The notes: a model not told the origin generated them from the sequence alone. A DNA stretch of 64,000 nucleotides from ZC4RG30 sp046347045 (GCA_046347045.1 JAXMGX010000003.1:320902-384901); one strand, 5' to 3'; positions 1 to 8,360 are shown, counted from the stretch's first letter. Numbers and translations are program-made.

Positions 1-1
1 C

Positions 2-1276
2 GGGCTGGAGTCGGCGCTGTCGCGCATGAAGAGCTCGCGCGCGAGCCTGCTGGTGCTCGACATCGACCGCCTGCAGAGCGTGAACCAGATGCATGGCATG
101 GCGGCGGGCGATGCGGCCATCCTGTCGATGGCGCGATTGCTGGCGCCGCCGCTGTTGCCGGCCGGGGCGCTGGCCGCACGCACCATGGGTGACCAGTTCG
201 CCGTGGTGCTGCCGGACACCGACACCACGCAGGCCGCGGATATCGGCGTCAAGCTGCAGAACGCCGCCGGCAGGATACAGCCCGGATTGCCGGACGATCC
301 CTCGCCGATGACGCTCACGATAGGCGTGGTGGAGATCGACGATACCCGCAAGCCCTTCGACCGCTTCGCCATCGATGCCGACACGGCGCTGAAACTGGCC
401 AAGGACCGCGGCCGCTCGCGGATAGAAATCTACAGCGCCGGCAGCTCCACGCTGATGCGGCGCAACGAGGAAGTTCTCGCCGCCGCCGACCTGCGCGAGG
501 GACTGCGCACCGGCGCGCTGCTGCTGTTCGCGCAGCCGATCCGGGTGCTTGCCGACCGCGGCGCCGCGCCCGGCTTCGAGCTGCTGGTGCGGCTGCGCGA
601 CGAAGATGGCGAGCTGCATTCGCCCAGCGAGTTCATCGAGGCGGCCAAACGCTTCCAGCTCCTCACCGACCTCGACCGCTATGTCGCCGATGCCGCGCTC
701 GACATGCTCGCCCCGCATCGCGGCCTGCTGACGCGCCTCGGCAGCTCGGTGTCCATCAATGTGTCGGGTGCATCGCTCGCCAGCGAGGAATTCATCGAGC
801 ACTTCATCGGCAAGCTGCGCGAGTCGCGCGTTCCGGGCGGCCTCATCATCGTCGAAGTCACCGAGCAGTCGGCACTCACCAACCTCGACCGGGCGGCCGC
901 CGCGATGCGCCGGCTGCGCGAACTGGGGTGCGGCATCGCCATCGACGATTTCGGCACCGGCGCCAACTCGCTGGCCTACCTGCGCTCGCTGCCCGTCACG
1001 CGCATCAAGATCGACGGCAGCTTCGTGCGCGACATGCTCACCAACAGCCGCTCCGAATCCGGCGTGAAGGGCATCCTGCAGCTCGCGCGCGAGTACCGGC
1101 TCGATACCGTGGCCGAGTTCGTCGAAACCGAGGCCGTGGCGCGGCGCCTGCAGTCGCTGGGCGTGGCGCGTGGACAGGGCTATCTGTTCGGCAAACCCGA
1201 ACCGGTGGAGTTCGCGCTCGAGAAGCTGGGCGAGGAAGAGCGCGCCGCAGTGAAGGAAATCTTCGACCAGCTCTAG
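2..1276 (+). CDS. GGDEF-EAL protein, 5' end cut by window edge; probable c-di-GMP phosphodiesterase
   Basis: The frame is open from base 2, and the first Met (base 26) is probably internal because the residues before it already read like the start of a GGDEF domain. That domain fills about the first 150 residues and is degenerate: MGDQF (bases 185-199) stands where GG[D/E]EF should be, so no cyclase activity is expected. An EAL domain follows to the end. Its signature is FELLVR instead of EALVR, keeping the metal-binding Glu. IDDFGTG (near base 945), the K in RIKIDGSF and the final QGYLFGKPEP are all present, so c-di-GMP hydrolysis to pGpG is plausible. Any N-terminal sensor lies outside the window. 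The domain call is firm; activity is inferred. Confidence 0.85.
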   Translation, partial: GLESALSRMKSSRASLLVLDIDRLQSVNQMHGMAAGDAAILSMARLLAPPLLPAGALAARTMGDQFAVVLPDTDTTQAADIGVKLQNAAGRIQPGLPDDPSPMTLTIGVVEIDDTRKPFDRFAIDADTALKLAKDRGRSRIEIYSAGSSTLMRRNEEVLAAADLREGLRTGALLLFAQPIRVLADRGAAPGFELLVRLRDEDGELHSPSEFIEAAKRFQLLTDLDRYVADAALDMLAPHRGLLTRLGSSVSINVSGASLASEEFIEHFIGKLRESRVPGGLIIVEVTEQSALTNLDRAAAAMRRLRELGCGIAIDDFGTGANSLAYLRSLPVTRIKIDGSFVRDMLTNSRSESGVKGILQLAREYRLDTVAEFVETEAVARRLQSLGVARGQGYLFGKPEPVEFALEKLGEEERAAVKEIFDQL

Positions 1277-1336
1277 CCGAAACGCCCTGCCCGGGAAGGA
1301 GTAGCATGTCGCTCCTGGCGGTTTGCGGGGAAGCAC

Positions 1337-2416
1337 ATGGCGAACGACAAACACGGCGTCGACCGGCGCGAATTCCTGGGTGGCATGGCAATGGCGGCGG
1401 GCGCGGCGGGCCTCATCACAGGCGCGCCCACCGCAGCCGCCGCGGCAGCCGCTCCTGCGGCAACGGCCGGGCCCGCCCCCATGAAAGACGTGGCGGGCAA
1501 GGTGGCCTTCATCACCGGCGGCTCCAGCGGCATCGGCCTCGGCCAGGCGCATGCCTTCCACGAAGCGGGCATGAAGGTGGTGATCGGCTACATCCGCGAC
1601 GATCAGGTGGGTCCTGCGCTCGAAGGCTTCAAGACCGGCAAGGACCGCATCCACGCCATCAAGGTGAATGTGGTCGACCGCGAGGCCATGAAGGCCGCGG
1701 CCGACGAGATCGAGGGACGTTTCGGCAAGATCCACCTGCTGTCGAACAATGCCGGCATCGGCCCGCTGACGCCGCTGCTGGCTACAGAGCCGAAGGATTT
1801 CGACCAGACCATCGCCATCAACCTCACTGGCGTCTACAACGGCATCCACGAGTTCGTGCCGCGCATCCGCAAGCATGGCGAGGGCGGACACGTGGTCACC
1901 ACCTCGTCGATGAGCGGCATCCTGCCCACCGAAGGCGGCGGCGCCGGCGCCTACACGGCGAGCAAGTTCGCGGTCACGGGGATGATGGAGATCCTGCGTT
2001 CGGAACTGGATGCGGCCAAGGCCAACATCGGTGCATCGGTGTACTGCCCCGGCCTGGTCGCCACCAATATCTTCGAACTGGAGAAGAACGTCAGCGCGGC
2101 CTTCAACGAGAAGGGCAAGGCCGGCCCCGACGATGCAGCGGCCAACACCGCGCGCATCCGCCAGATCATCGGCGCCGGCATGGACCCGCTGGAGGCCGCG
2201 CGCATCGTGCTCGCCGGCATCCGCAACAACGACCTGTTCATCCTGTCGCATCCGGAATTCGGGCCGGGGCTGCAGGAGCGCATGGAGGCGCTGCTCGCCT
2301 CGGTGCCGGACACCAAGGCGCCGGCGGCGCGCCTGGCCCAGGAACAGGTGACCATGCACAACTCGCTGTACGTGCGCGAACGCAACAAGCTGCGCGCGCG
2401 CCGCCGCAAGGGTTGA
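1337..2416 (+). CDS. SDR-family oxidoreductase with a Tat signal peptide
   Basis: 359 aa. A classical short-chain dehydrogenase: cofactor motif GGSSGIG at residues 61-67, NNAG at 137-140, Ser at 190-191, and the catalytic pair Y206-xxx-K210 (YTASK). Ahead of it is a twin-arginine leader, DRREFLGG at residues 9-16, then an Ala/Gly-rich hydrophobic run to about residue 45. Such leaders normally export folded cofactor proteins to the periplasm, which is odd for an enzyme family that uses soluble NAD(P)(H). The start ATG has GGGGAAG a few bases upstream. The substrate cannot be told. It stands alone between the EAL gene and a small exported protein. The alternative is that the leader is not functional and the protein stays in the cytoplasm. 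Confidence 0.85.
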   Translation: MANDKHGVDRREFLGGMAMAAGAAGLITGAPTAAAAAAAPAATAGPAPMKDVAGKVAFITGGSSGIGLGQAHAFHEAGMKVVIGYIRDDQVGPALEGFKTGKDRIHAIKVNVVDREAMKAAADEIEGRFGKIHLLSNNAGIGPLTPLLATEPKDFDQTIAINLTGVYNGIHEFVPRIRKHGEGGHVVTTSSMSGILPTEGGGAGAYTASKFAVTGMMEILRSELDAAKANIGASVYCPGLVATNIFELEKNVSAAFNEKGKAGPDDAAANTARIRQIIGAGMDPLEAARIVLAGIRNNDLFILSHPEFGPGLQERMEALLASVPDTKAPAARLAQEQVTMHNSLYVRERNKLRARRRKG

Positions 2417-2495
2417 GCCGCCTGCGGCCGCGCGTCCGGCGCCGCAAACCACAACCACGTCGCAGTTTCCGCGCGTGAAGGATGGGATGCGAGTT

Positions 2496-2519
2496 GTTGC
2501 CGGCACAATCGCCGGCAAC
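2496..2519 (+). repeat. Perfect 9-bp inverted repeat abutting a start codon
   Basis: GTTGCCGGC (2496-2504), a 6-base loop, then GCCGGCAAC (2511-2519), directly followed by ATG at 2520. In RNA this would form a strong hairpin ending one base before the start codon. It could hide the ribosome site, be a protein-binding site, or simply lie within the coding region if translation starts at GTG 2475 or ATG 2487. Confidence 0.6.
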
Positions 2520-3215
2520 ATGAGAAGCCATTCCTGCCGCTGGATCGTGGCCACTGCCGCGCTGGGCCTTGGTTTCAGCGCCGCCGCTGCCGCGGCTCAG
2601 CTCGCCAGCACCGTGCTGCTCACACCGCTGGCACCGCACCAGAAATCCAGCGTCTCCATCCCCATGCCGGCCGGGCTGGCGCCGGATCAACCAGTCTGGG
2701 TGGCATACGAACTGGTGGCACTGTCGGCCACCGATGATGGCGACGGCGAGCTCGGCATCGAGCAGTCATTCGAGGGCGTGAAGACGTCCACGCGGGAGTT
2801 CTTCGCCACCTTCCACGCGCGCGAAATGCAGGCGCAGAAATCCGCCGGCACTGTCGCCGCGCAACTGGAGCAGATCGCAGGTCACCATGAACCCGCCGAA
2901 CTGCGGCAGCTAATGGGGGCGGAGCTCCATGCGGCCTATGAAGCGGTGAATGCCGGCAACGGTCGCATCCTGACGGGCCGAAGCGTGCATCGACTGGCCG
3001 CGCCAGAACGGTCCGACGCACCGCTCCTGATATCCGTGGAGCGCGCCCAGGGCATGCAGCCGGTGGCGTTGAAGGTGTCGGTCGGTCAGGGTGATTTGCC
3101 CCGGGAATTCCAGCAGAAGACCGAGGACACCGGGGCCTGGAAGCTGGACTATGGGCTCGGGCTGCTGGCGTTCGGCTGGCTGGTCATGCGCTTCTTCCGG
3201 CGCCGCGCGGCGTAG
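2520..3215 (+). CDS. Exported hypothetical protein with C-terminal membrane anchor
   Basis: 231 aa from ATG 2520, chosen because it gives a clean signal peptide (MRSHSCRW, a hydrophobic stretch, then an AAAAAQ cleavage region). In-frame starts at GTG 2475 and ATG 2487 would lengthen the leader and cannot be excluded. The body is a soluble domain with no motif I recognise. The C-terminus has a short hydrophobic helix (LLAFGWLVM) followed by FFRRRAA, which looks like a membrane anchor with a cytoplasmic basic tail. This N-signal, soluble domain, C-terminal helix, RRR layout resembles exosortase-type sorting tails, but no PEP-CTERM motif is visible, so I do not claim one. Function unknown. Confidence 0.7.
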   Translation: MRSHSCRWIVATAALGLGFSAAAAAAQLASTVLLTPLAPHQKSSVSIPMPAGLAPDQPVWVAYELVALSATDDGDGELGIEQSFEGVKTSTREFFATFHAREMQAQKSAGTVAAQLEQIAGHHEPAELRQLMGAELHAAYEAVNAGNGRILTGRSVHRLAAPERSDAPLLISVERAQGMQPVALKVSVGQGDLPREFQQKTEDTGAWKLDYGLGLLAFGWLVMRFFRRRAA

Positions 3216-3231
3216 GCGCCGGCCGCGGATC

Positions 3232-3690
3232 TCACTGCAGCGAAGGCGGGAGCACGGCAACCACGCTGCGATCGCGCAGCCGCACACTGCCGCCAAGGTA
3301 ACCCGACTTGCCGATTTCCATCGCGTACAGCAGCACGCGCGTACCCTGTTCCATGCGCATGGACGTGGGTGGACCAAGCAGCGCCAGCACCTCCAGCTCA
3401 TTCATGCCCGTTTTCAGGCGCTGCCAGCGAACGGCATCCACCCACATCGGCAAGGCCGTAACCGGCGTGGCTGCCGCCTGCGGCGTGCGTGGGGGTTCCC
3501 GCCGCGCCGTCGGGGGAACGGCCCCGCGCTGCGCCTCGAGCTCGCGCGACAGCGCCTGCACCTGGCGCTGCAGATCGCGCACATCCTGTTCGAGCTGCGA
3601 AACCCTGAAGTCATCCGCGGCGGTGCAGACAGGAGCCATGATCCCCAGCACAACCAGCAGCGCAAGGTGACCGGGTCGGGAGTCAATCAT
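3232..3690 (-). CDS. Exported coiled-coil protein with a BamE/SmpA-like segment
   Basis: 152 aa from ATG 3690. An upstream Met at 3759 would only add a charged extension before the signal peptide. Signal peptide at residues 1-24, then a heptad-rich coiled coil at about 28-55 (SQLEQDVRDLQRQVQAL), a Pro/Ala-rich linker, and a C-terminal segment with RLKTGMNELEVLALLGPPTS. This follows the pattern seen in BamE/OmlA-like small beta domains (a GM..xxV..LLGxP turn). Likely periplasmic, with a scaffold or peptidoglycan-proximal role suggested only by architecture. It converges on the gene ending at 3215 and is divergent from the NTF2-like gene at 3780. Confidence 0.7.
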   Translation of the reverse strand: MIDSRPGHLALLVVLGIMAPVCTAADDFRVSQLEQDVRDLQRQVQALSRELEAQRGAVPPTARREPPRTPQAAATPVTALPMWVDAVRWQRLKTGMNELEVLALLGPPTSMRMEQGTRVLLYAMEIGKSGYLGGSVRLRDRSVVAVLPPSLQ

Positions 3691-3779
3691 CGCTGTTCTT
3701 TGCACCCGATCGGCGCGCCTGTCAACCGGCCGTGGATTGTGTAGGCTGTCCGCCTTCAACGCAGAAACCAGGGGGAGTC

Positions 3780-4685
3780 ATGGGCAGGTTTTGCGCTTTC
3801 ACACGGGCGGGAATCGCCGCCACTCTGATCGCTTCGATCTGCGGCGGATTCGGCGTTGCAGCCAACGCCGCGCAGCCTGGTTGCGACCGCGCCTGCCTCG
3901 CGGGCCTCATCACGCAGTACGTGGATGCCGTGGTCGCCCACGACCCTTCGCGCCTGCCGCTGGCGCCGGATGCGAAGATCATCGAGGACTCGAAGAGCGT
4001 GAAGCTGGGCGAAGGCTTGTGGAAGACAGCCACCGGCAAGCAGGGCTTCCGGCAGGACTACCTCGACGTGCGCCGTCAGGTGGCCGCCAGCCACGTGGCG
4101 ATCCAGGAGGGCGAGAACCTGGCCTTGTGCTCGGTGCTGCTGCATGTGAAGGACGGCCGCATCGCCGGCATCGAGACGCTGATCCAGCGCGTCGCCCCAG
4201 GCGCACGCATGAAGCCTACCGAACTCGGCAAGCCCATCCGCGGCATGAACGACCCGGTGCCCGCCGGCAAGAAGCAGTCGCGCGAATCGATGATCCGCAC
4301 CGCCCTCACCTACACCGAAGGCCTGCGCGTGGGCAGCTTCATCGATGCCGGCACACCCTTCGCGCCCGAGACCTACCGCGTGGAGAACGGCGCCATCCTG
4401 GCGGGCGAAGGTTGCGGCCGCGACGACTGCGGCATGTATTCGCAGAACCTGATGGTGCATCCGGGCATCATCGGCAACGTCGCAGCAGTGGACGAGGAAA
4501 ACGGCATCGTGCTGCTGTGGATGAACTTCGGCTTCACCAATTCCTATGGCGAAGGCAATTCCCTGGTGACCTTCGAGGCCTTCAAGGTGTGGGGCGGGCA
4601 GATCCATGCCATCAACGCCTTTTTCCGCCCGCTGCCGGTGGGCACCGGACGTTTCTGGCCGTCGTCGGATCCGGTGCCCAGGTAG
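3780..4685 (+). CDS. Exported protein with two NTF2/SnoaL-like halves, paralogue of the 25590 gene
   Basis: 301 aa from ATG 3780, preceded by GGGGGAG. The in-frame start at 3732 would bury the signal peptide. After the leader (about residues 1-28) comes GCDRACLAGLITQYVDAVVAHDP, matched closely by GCNRDCLIAATDAYVAALVAHDP in the lipoprotein at 25590-26684, and both continue with GEGLWK. A second similar half follows (TPFAPETYRVENGAI here, TPFAPDCERHENGMI there). The fold guess is NTF2/SnoaL-like from the opening helix and hydrophobic strand pattern. Probably periplasmic. No catalytic residues are evident and the substrate is unknown. Confidence 0.7.
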   Translation: MGRFCAFTRAGIAATLIASICGGFGVAANAAQPGCDRACLAGLITQYVDAVVAHDPSRLPLAPDAKIIEDSKSVKLGEGLWKTATGKQGFRQDYLDVRRQVAASHVAIQEGENLALCSVLLHVKDGRIAGIETLIQRVAPGARMKPTELGKPIRGMNDPVPAGKKQSRESMIRTALTYTEGLRVGSFIDAGTPFAPETYRVENGAILAGEGCGRDDCGMYSQNLMVHPGIIGNVAAVDEENGIVLLWMNFGFTNSYGEGNSLVTFEAFKVWGGQIHAINAFFRPLPVGTGRFWPSSDPVPR

Positions 4686-4762
4686 TCGGCCACGAATGGT
4701 TCCCATTTCCCCAGAGCCGCGCCGACAGCGCTAGGCTAGGGGAAACGAATGCGGGGGAACGC

Positions 4763-5533
4763 ATGAGTACCGAGGCTTCACGGCAGGATCTGCCCTTCGT
4801 GGCGCCCTGCCGGCAGATTCCGGCCAGCGCACCATTGGGCTGGATCGTTCGCGGCTGGCACGACTTCACGCGCGCGCCACTGCAGAGCATGACGTACGGG
4901 CTTGCCATCGCGCTGCTCGGCATGGCGATCACCGGACTCGCATGGCGCTATGGCAGCAACTGGGTCGTGCTGCTGTTGCTGCCCTCGTTCGTGTTCGTCG
5001 CGCCGGTGCTGGCGATGGGCTTCTATGCCATCAGCGCGGAACTGGCGCGCGGCGAAAAGCCCACGCTGCGGCGCTGCTTTCTGGAGGAGCGGTGCCGGCT
5101 GGGCGATGCCATGGTGTACTCGCTGGTGCTGCTGGTGGTGTTCCTGCTGTGGATGCGCGCGGGGACGGGTGTGCACGTGTTCTATCCCGCACTGGGCAAC
5201 CCGACGTTCAGTGACCTTCTCGGTTACTTCACCATCGGCAGCGCGGTGGGCGCCGTGTTCGCGCTGATCTCGTTCGCGGCCAGTGCCTTTTCGCTGCCCA
5301 TGCTGCTCGACCGTCGCACCGATGGCGTGACGGCCGCGGTGACCAGCGCCCATGCCGTGCTGAAGAACAAGCCGGCCATGCTGGTGTGGATCGCACTGAT
5401 CCTGCTGGCGGTGATCATCGGCTTTGCCACCGCCTTCGTCGGCCTGGTGGTGACCATGCCGGTGATAGGCCATGCCACCTGGCACGCGTACAAGGACACC
5501 ATCGACGCCTCGGCCTGGCCGCCCAACTGCTGA
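4763..5533 (+). CDS. DUF2189-like integral membrane protein
   Basis: 256 aa from ATG 4763 (GGGGGAAC just upstream). The frame is open much further upstream, back through the previous gene, but nothing there is protein-like in this frame. About six membrane helices: residues ~38-60, 65-85, 110-130, 150-180, 205-235 and a terminal segment. The N-terminal ...LGWIVRGWHDFTRAPLQSMTYGLAIALLG is the typical opening of DUF2189 membrane proteins, which are often near cytochrome or envelope genes but have no settled function. Convergent with gntK, with a small hairpin between them. Confidence 0.8.
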   Translation: MSTEASRQDLPFVAPCRQIPASAPLGWIVRGWHDFTRAPLQSMTYGLAIALLGMAITGLAWRYGSNWVVLLLLPSFVFVAPVLAMGFYAISAELARGEKPTLRRCFLEERCRLGDAMVYSLVLLVVFLLWMRAGTGVHVFYPALGNPTFSDLLGYFTIGSAVGAVFALISFAASAFSLPMLLDRRTDGVTAAVTSAHAVLKNKPAMLVWIALILLAVIIGFATAFVGLVVTMPVIGHATWHAYKDTIDASAWPPNC

Positions 5534-5547
5534 CTGTCGGCGCGGTA

Positions 5548-5561
5548 CGGGCTGCTGCCCG
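5548..5561. terminator. Small hairpin between convergent genes
   Basis: CGGGC-TGCT-GCCCG lies between the stop of the DUF2189 gene (5533) and the stop of gntK (5563). The 5-bp GC stem has no T-tract, so it is at best a weak bidirectional terminator. Confidence 0.25.
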
Positions 5562-5562
5562 A

Positions 5563-6075
5563 CTACGCGGGCGTGGTGGCGCGGATCAGCGCGCTCCTGA
5601 TGAACGCGACCTGCGCATCGACGCCGGCGGTGCCATCGATGACGAATCCGGTCTCGTCGGCCAGCGGCTCCAGATCGGCGAGCTGGGAATCGAGCAATGT
5701 CGGCGGCATGTAGTGGCCGGTGCGAGCGGCCAGCCGGGCCGCGAGGATCTGCCGCGGAACCTGCGGCAGGATGAACACCACGGGCCCGGCAAGCGCGCGC
5801 AGGCGATCGCGATAGCGCCGCTTCAGCGCCGAGCAGGTGGCCACCACGCCGGCAGCCGAGGCGATCGAGAGCTCACGACCCACGGCTTCGAGCCAGGGCG
5901 CACGATCGGCGTCGTCGAGCGGCACGCCGGCGCGCATCTTCTCGACATTGGCCAGGGGATGCAGGTCGTCAGCCTCCACGAAACGCCACCCCAGCGATTG
6001 CGCCAGCTTGCGCGCGAGCGTGGTCTTGCCGCAGCCGCTGGGACCCATCACCACCACCACGCGGGGCGCGATCAT
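5563..6075 (-). CDS. gntK: Gluconokinase
   Basis: 170 aa, the usual size for bacterial GntK. P-loop GPSGCGKT at residues 11-18, then FVEADDLHPLANVEKM, and near the C-terminus GHYMPPTLLDSQLADLEPL, both hallmarks of GntK/IdnK. It phosphorylates D-gluconate with ATP to 6-phosphogluconate, feeding the Entner-Doudoroff or pentose phosphate route. It starts at ATG 6075, whose ATGA overlaps the stop of the upstream reductase (TGA 6074-6072), so the two are translationally coupled. It is the last gene of the minus-strand run idnD-barrel protein-gntR-reductase-gntK. Confidence 0.95.
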   Translation of the reverse strand: MIAPRVVVVMGPSGCGKTTLARKLAQSLGWRFVEADDLHPLANVEKMRAGVPLDDADRAPWLEAVGRELSIASAAGVVATCSALKRRYRDRLRALAGPVVFILPQVPRQILAARLAARTGHYMPPTLLDSQLADLEPLADETGFVIDGTAGVDAQVAFIRSALIRATTPA

Positions 6076-6953
6076 CGCGGCCCGTCTGGCAGGTCGAACA
6101 GCCGCATCAGCGCCGCGTTGTCCTCTTCGCCATGGCCGGCCTCGACCAGCCTGCGGTGCAGTGCATTCACGAGGCGCGTGACGCGAAGCCCAAGTCCGGC
6201 CGCATCCGCTGCGCGTTCCACCGCATCCAGATCCTTCACCATGTTGGCCAGACGGCCGGTGGGGGAGTAGTCGCGCCGGCCCATCTTCGCCATGAACTCC
6301 TGCAGCACGCGTGAGTCGGCGCGACCGCCGGCCAGCGCGGCGGGAATGCGCGCGGGGTCGACGCCCTGGCTCTCCGCGAAGCGCGTGGCCTCGGCCACCG
6401 CGAGGAAGGCCTGCGCCACCAGCAGCTGATTGACGAGCTTCACCGTCTGTCCCGAACCGGGCGGACCGAAATGCGTGCGGCGCGCCGACAGCTTCGACAG
6501 CAGCGGCTCGGCGCGCGCGATGTCCCCAGCATCGCCGCCCAGCATCAGCGTCAGCTCGCCACGCAGCGCCGCCGGCGCGCCGCCGGACAGCGGTGCATCG
6601 ACCCAACCGACGCCGCGCTCCGCGCGCAGCCGCCGCGCGAACTGCGCCGTGCCGCCGGGATCGATGCTGCTCATGTCGACGAGCAACGCACCGCCGCCCG
6701 CGCCATGCGCCACACCGCCCTCACCGAACACCACCTGTTCGACGATGTCGGCCGAATTGAGACTGAGCACCACGTGATCGGCACCCTTCGCAGCGTCGGC
6801 GGGCGATGGGGCCAGGTGCGCGCCCGCGGCAACCAGCGGCGCGCAGCGCGCGGGCGTACGGTTGTGCACGACTACGACCGTGTCCGTGGCAAGCAACCGG
6901 CGGGCGATCGCCGAGCCCATCACGCCGGTGCCGATCACCGCCACACGCATCAT
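6072..6953 (-). CDS. NAD(P)-dependent beta-hydroxyacid dehydrogenase (6PGDH/GarR-like)
   Basis: 293 aa. Rossmann motif GxGxxG at residues 8-13, DAPLSGG substrate-binding segment in the middle, and GSGQTVKLVNQ carrying the catalytic Lys: the pattern of 3-hydroxyisobutyrate dehydrogenases and tartronate semialdehyde reductases. It should oxidise or reduce a beta-hydroxy acid. In this sugar-acid locus tartronate semialdehyde or a related C3-C4 acid is a reasonable substrate, but phosphogluconate-type substrates cannot be ruled out. The start is ATG 6953, overlapping the stop of gntR as ATGA. A second ATG follows directly at 6950. Confidence 0.88.
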   Translation of the reverse strand: MMRVAVIGTGVMGSAIARRLLATDTVVVVHNRTPARCAPLVAAGAHLAPSPADAAKGADHVVLSLNSADIVEQVVFGEGGVAHGAGGGALLVDMSSIDPGGTAQFARRLRAERGVGWVDAPLSGGAPAALRGELTLMLGGDAGDIARAEPLLSKLSARRTHFGPPGSGQTVKLVNQLLVAQAFLAVAEATRFAESQGVDPARIPAALAGGRADSRVLQEFMAKMGRRDYSPTGRLANMVKDLDAVERAADAAGLGLRVTRLVNALHRRLVEAGHGEEDNAALMRLFDLPDGPR

Positions 6954-8032
6954 GCGCGCGCGCGCACGGAGGCGCGTTCGACCACCGACAGGCCCACGTC
7001 GATGATGTGCGGCGAGGGGCGATCCTCGGGATGCCGCAGCAGTTCCACCAGCATCTGGCCGGTGCGGCTTCCCAGCGCATGGAAATCCACATGGATGGTG
7101 GTGAGCGGTGGATTGATCTCGGCGCCGATCTCGAAGTCGCCGAACCCCATCACCGACACGTCCTTCGGCACGACGACTCCGCGCCGCTGGCATTCCATCA
7201 CGAACCCCACCGCGGAAAGGTCGGATACGCCAAACACGGCCTCGACGCGCGGCCGGCGTTCGAGCAGCAGCGCGGCGCAGGCCGCCCCGTGGTCGTAGCT
7301 CACGGGCGGGACACCATGCCGGAGCACGTAGTCCGTCGTGAAGCCCGAGAGGCGCAGCTCGTCCTCGAATCCCCGGATGCGTTCCTCGCCGCGATGATCG
7401 ATGACATCTCCCGCCGCGGCGCTGGCAATGGCGCCGATCCGCTTGAAGCCGCGCGAGATCAGATGCCGTGCTGCGGTGCGGCCCGCCTGGTAGTTGGAGA
7501 ATCCCACGGCATGATCCAGCGGCCGGCTGGGCAGATCGGCGATCTCGACCACCGGCACGTCGGCCGCGATCAGCAGGCGCGCGGCATCGCGCCGATGCAC
7601 GGCACCGGTGAGCACGATGGCCTCGGGCCGGCGCGCAAGCAGATTGCGAAGCTGCCGCTCTTCTTCCTCCAGCGAGTAATCGGTGTACGCGATGAGGAGC
7701 TGGTAGTCCGCCGGACGCAGCGCCTCGGTGAGTCCATGGGCCACGGCCGCGAAGTTGGCGTTGGTGAGCGTGGGCAGCATCAGCGAAATGAACCCGGTGC
7801 GTCGGCTGGACAGGCTGCCGGCCGCGCGGTCGGGCACATAGCCCAGGTCGGCGATGGCCTTGTGCACGCGCTCGCGCGTGCCGGGCACCACGGCCTCGGG
7901 GCTGCGCAGCACGCGCGATACCGTCATGCGCGACACGCCCGCAAGCCGCGAGACATCGCCGATGGTCGGCTGCCTGCCGCTGCGTCGCCGTGCGGGTGGC
8001 GCAGCGTTCTTAGTTCCCCGGGGGCGTCCCAT
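6950..8032 (-). CDS. gntR: LacI-family transcriptional regulator, GntR/IdnR type
   Basis: 360 aa. After a basic N-terminus comes a LacI helix-turn-helix at residues 23-42 (TIGDVSRLAGVSRMTVSRVL), the hinge, and a periplasmic-binding-like core. The core segment IPVVE..D....LD.AVGF.N..A.R of enterobacterial GntR is closely matched here (VPVVEIADLPSRPLDHAVGF, followed by SNYQAGR). It probably represses the locus and is relieved by gluconate or phosphogluconate. Candidate operators are at 9417-9432, 9439-9452 and 11317-11332. Its start overlaps the end of the upstream barrel gene by 23 bases and its stop overlaps the reductase start, so it is co-transcribed with the genes it appears to control (autoregulation). 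Confidence 0.92.
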   Translation of the reverse strand: MGRPRGTKNAAPPARRRSGRQPTIGDVSRLAGVSRMTVSRVLRSPEAVVPGTRERVHKAIADLGYVPDRAAGSLSSRRTGFISLMLPTLTNANFAAVAHGLTEALRPADYQLLIAYTDYSLEEEERQLRNLLARRPEAIVLTGAVHRRDAARLLIAADVPVVEIADLPSRPLDHAVGFSNYQAGRTAARHLISRGFKRIGAIASAAAGDVIDHRGEERIRGFEDELRLSGFTTDYVLRHGVPPVSYDHGAACAALLLERRPRVEAVFGVSDLSAVGFVMECQRRGVVVPKDVSVMGFGDFEIGAEINPPLTTIHVDFHALGSRTGQMLVELLRHPEDRPSPHIIDVGLSVVERASVRARA

Positions 8033-8360
8033 CGCTTGTGATGTCGTTGCTGTTGCTGACGACATGGTAGAGCCGGCCCTCGAACATCGCCATGAGTTCC
8101 AGCGTGATGGCGCGCGCCTGCGCGCGCGCCGGCGACGCGATGGCCTCGGCCAGCGCTTCATGCGAGGGATAGTCGATCTGCTGCAGCAACGCCACCGGGC
8201 GCAGCGCGTCGTCGGTGCCACCACCCCACATCAGGCGGATGTTGCCAGCATGGGGAAACTGCCGCCACAGCGGCACGAGCTGCTCGTGGAAGCCGCGCTT
8301 GAACGCCGCCTCGCACCCGGGCTTGATGCGTCCCTCGAAAATCGCCGTGCGGGTGATCAT
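8010..8360 (-). CDS. Small alpha/beta-barrel-type protein of the sugar-acid operon, function unknown
   Basis: 116 aa. It begins MITRTAIFEGRIKPGCEAAF and ends with a Ser/Asn/Pro-rich tail. The spacing of a strand, a helix of about 20 residues, LMWGGGTDD, then VALLQQIDYPSHEALAEAIASP suggests a dimeric ferredoxin-like barrel, the fold of L-rhamnose mutarotases, ABM mono-oxygenases and EthD proteins. I see no motif that picks one. Its ATG (8360) overlaps the stop of idnD as ATGA, and its 3' end overlaps the start of gntR. A mutarotase or lactone-handling role would fit the neighbours but is inference. Confidence 0.75.
   Translation of the reverse strand: MITRTAIFEGRIKPGCEAAFKRGFHEQLVPLWRQFPHAGNIRLMWGGGTDDALRPVALLQQIDYPSHEALAEAIASPARAQARAITLELMAMFEGRLYHVVSNSNDITSDGTPPGN

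Noticed and set aside
928..2478. 516-codon open frame overlapping the EAL and SDR genes, with an ATG at 1304 behind GGAG
   Set aside because: Arg/His/Gly-rich translation typical of a shifted frame in GC-rich DNA. It runs over two well supported genes in other frames.
3737..5533. Apparent fusion of an NTF2-like gene with the DUF2189 gene
   Set aside because: The first 340 codons are the wrong frame of the 3780 gene; the real start of the membrane protein is 4763.
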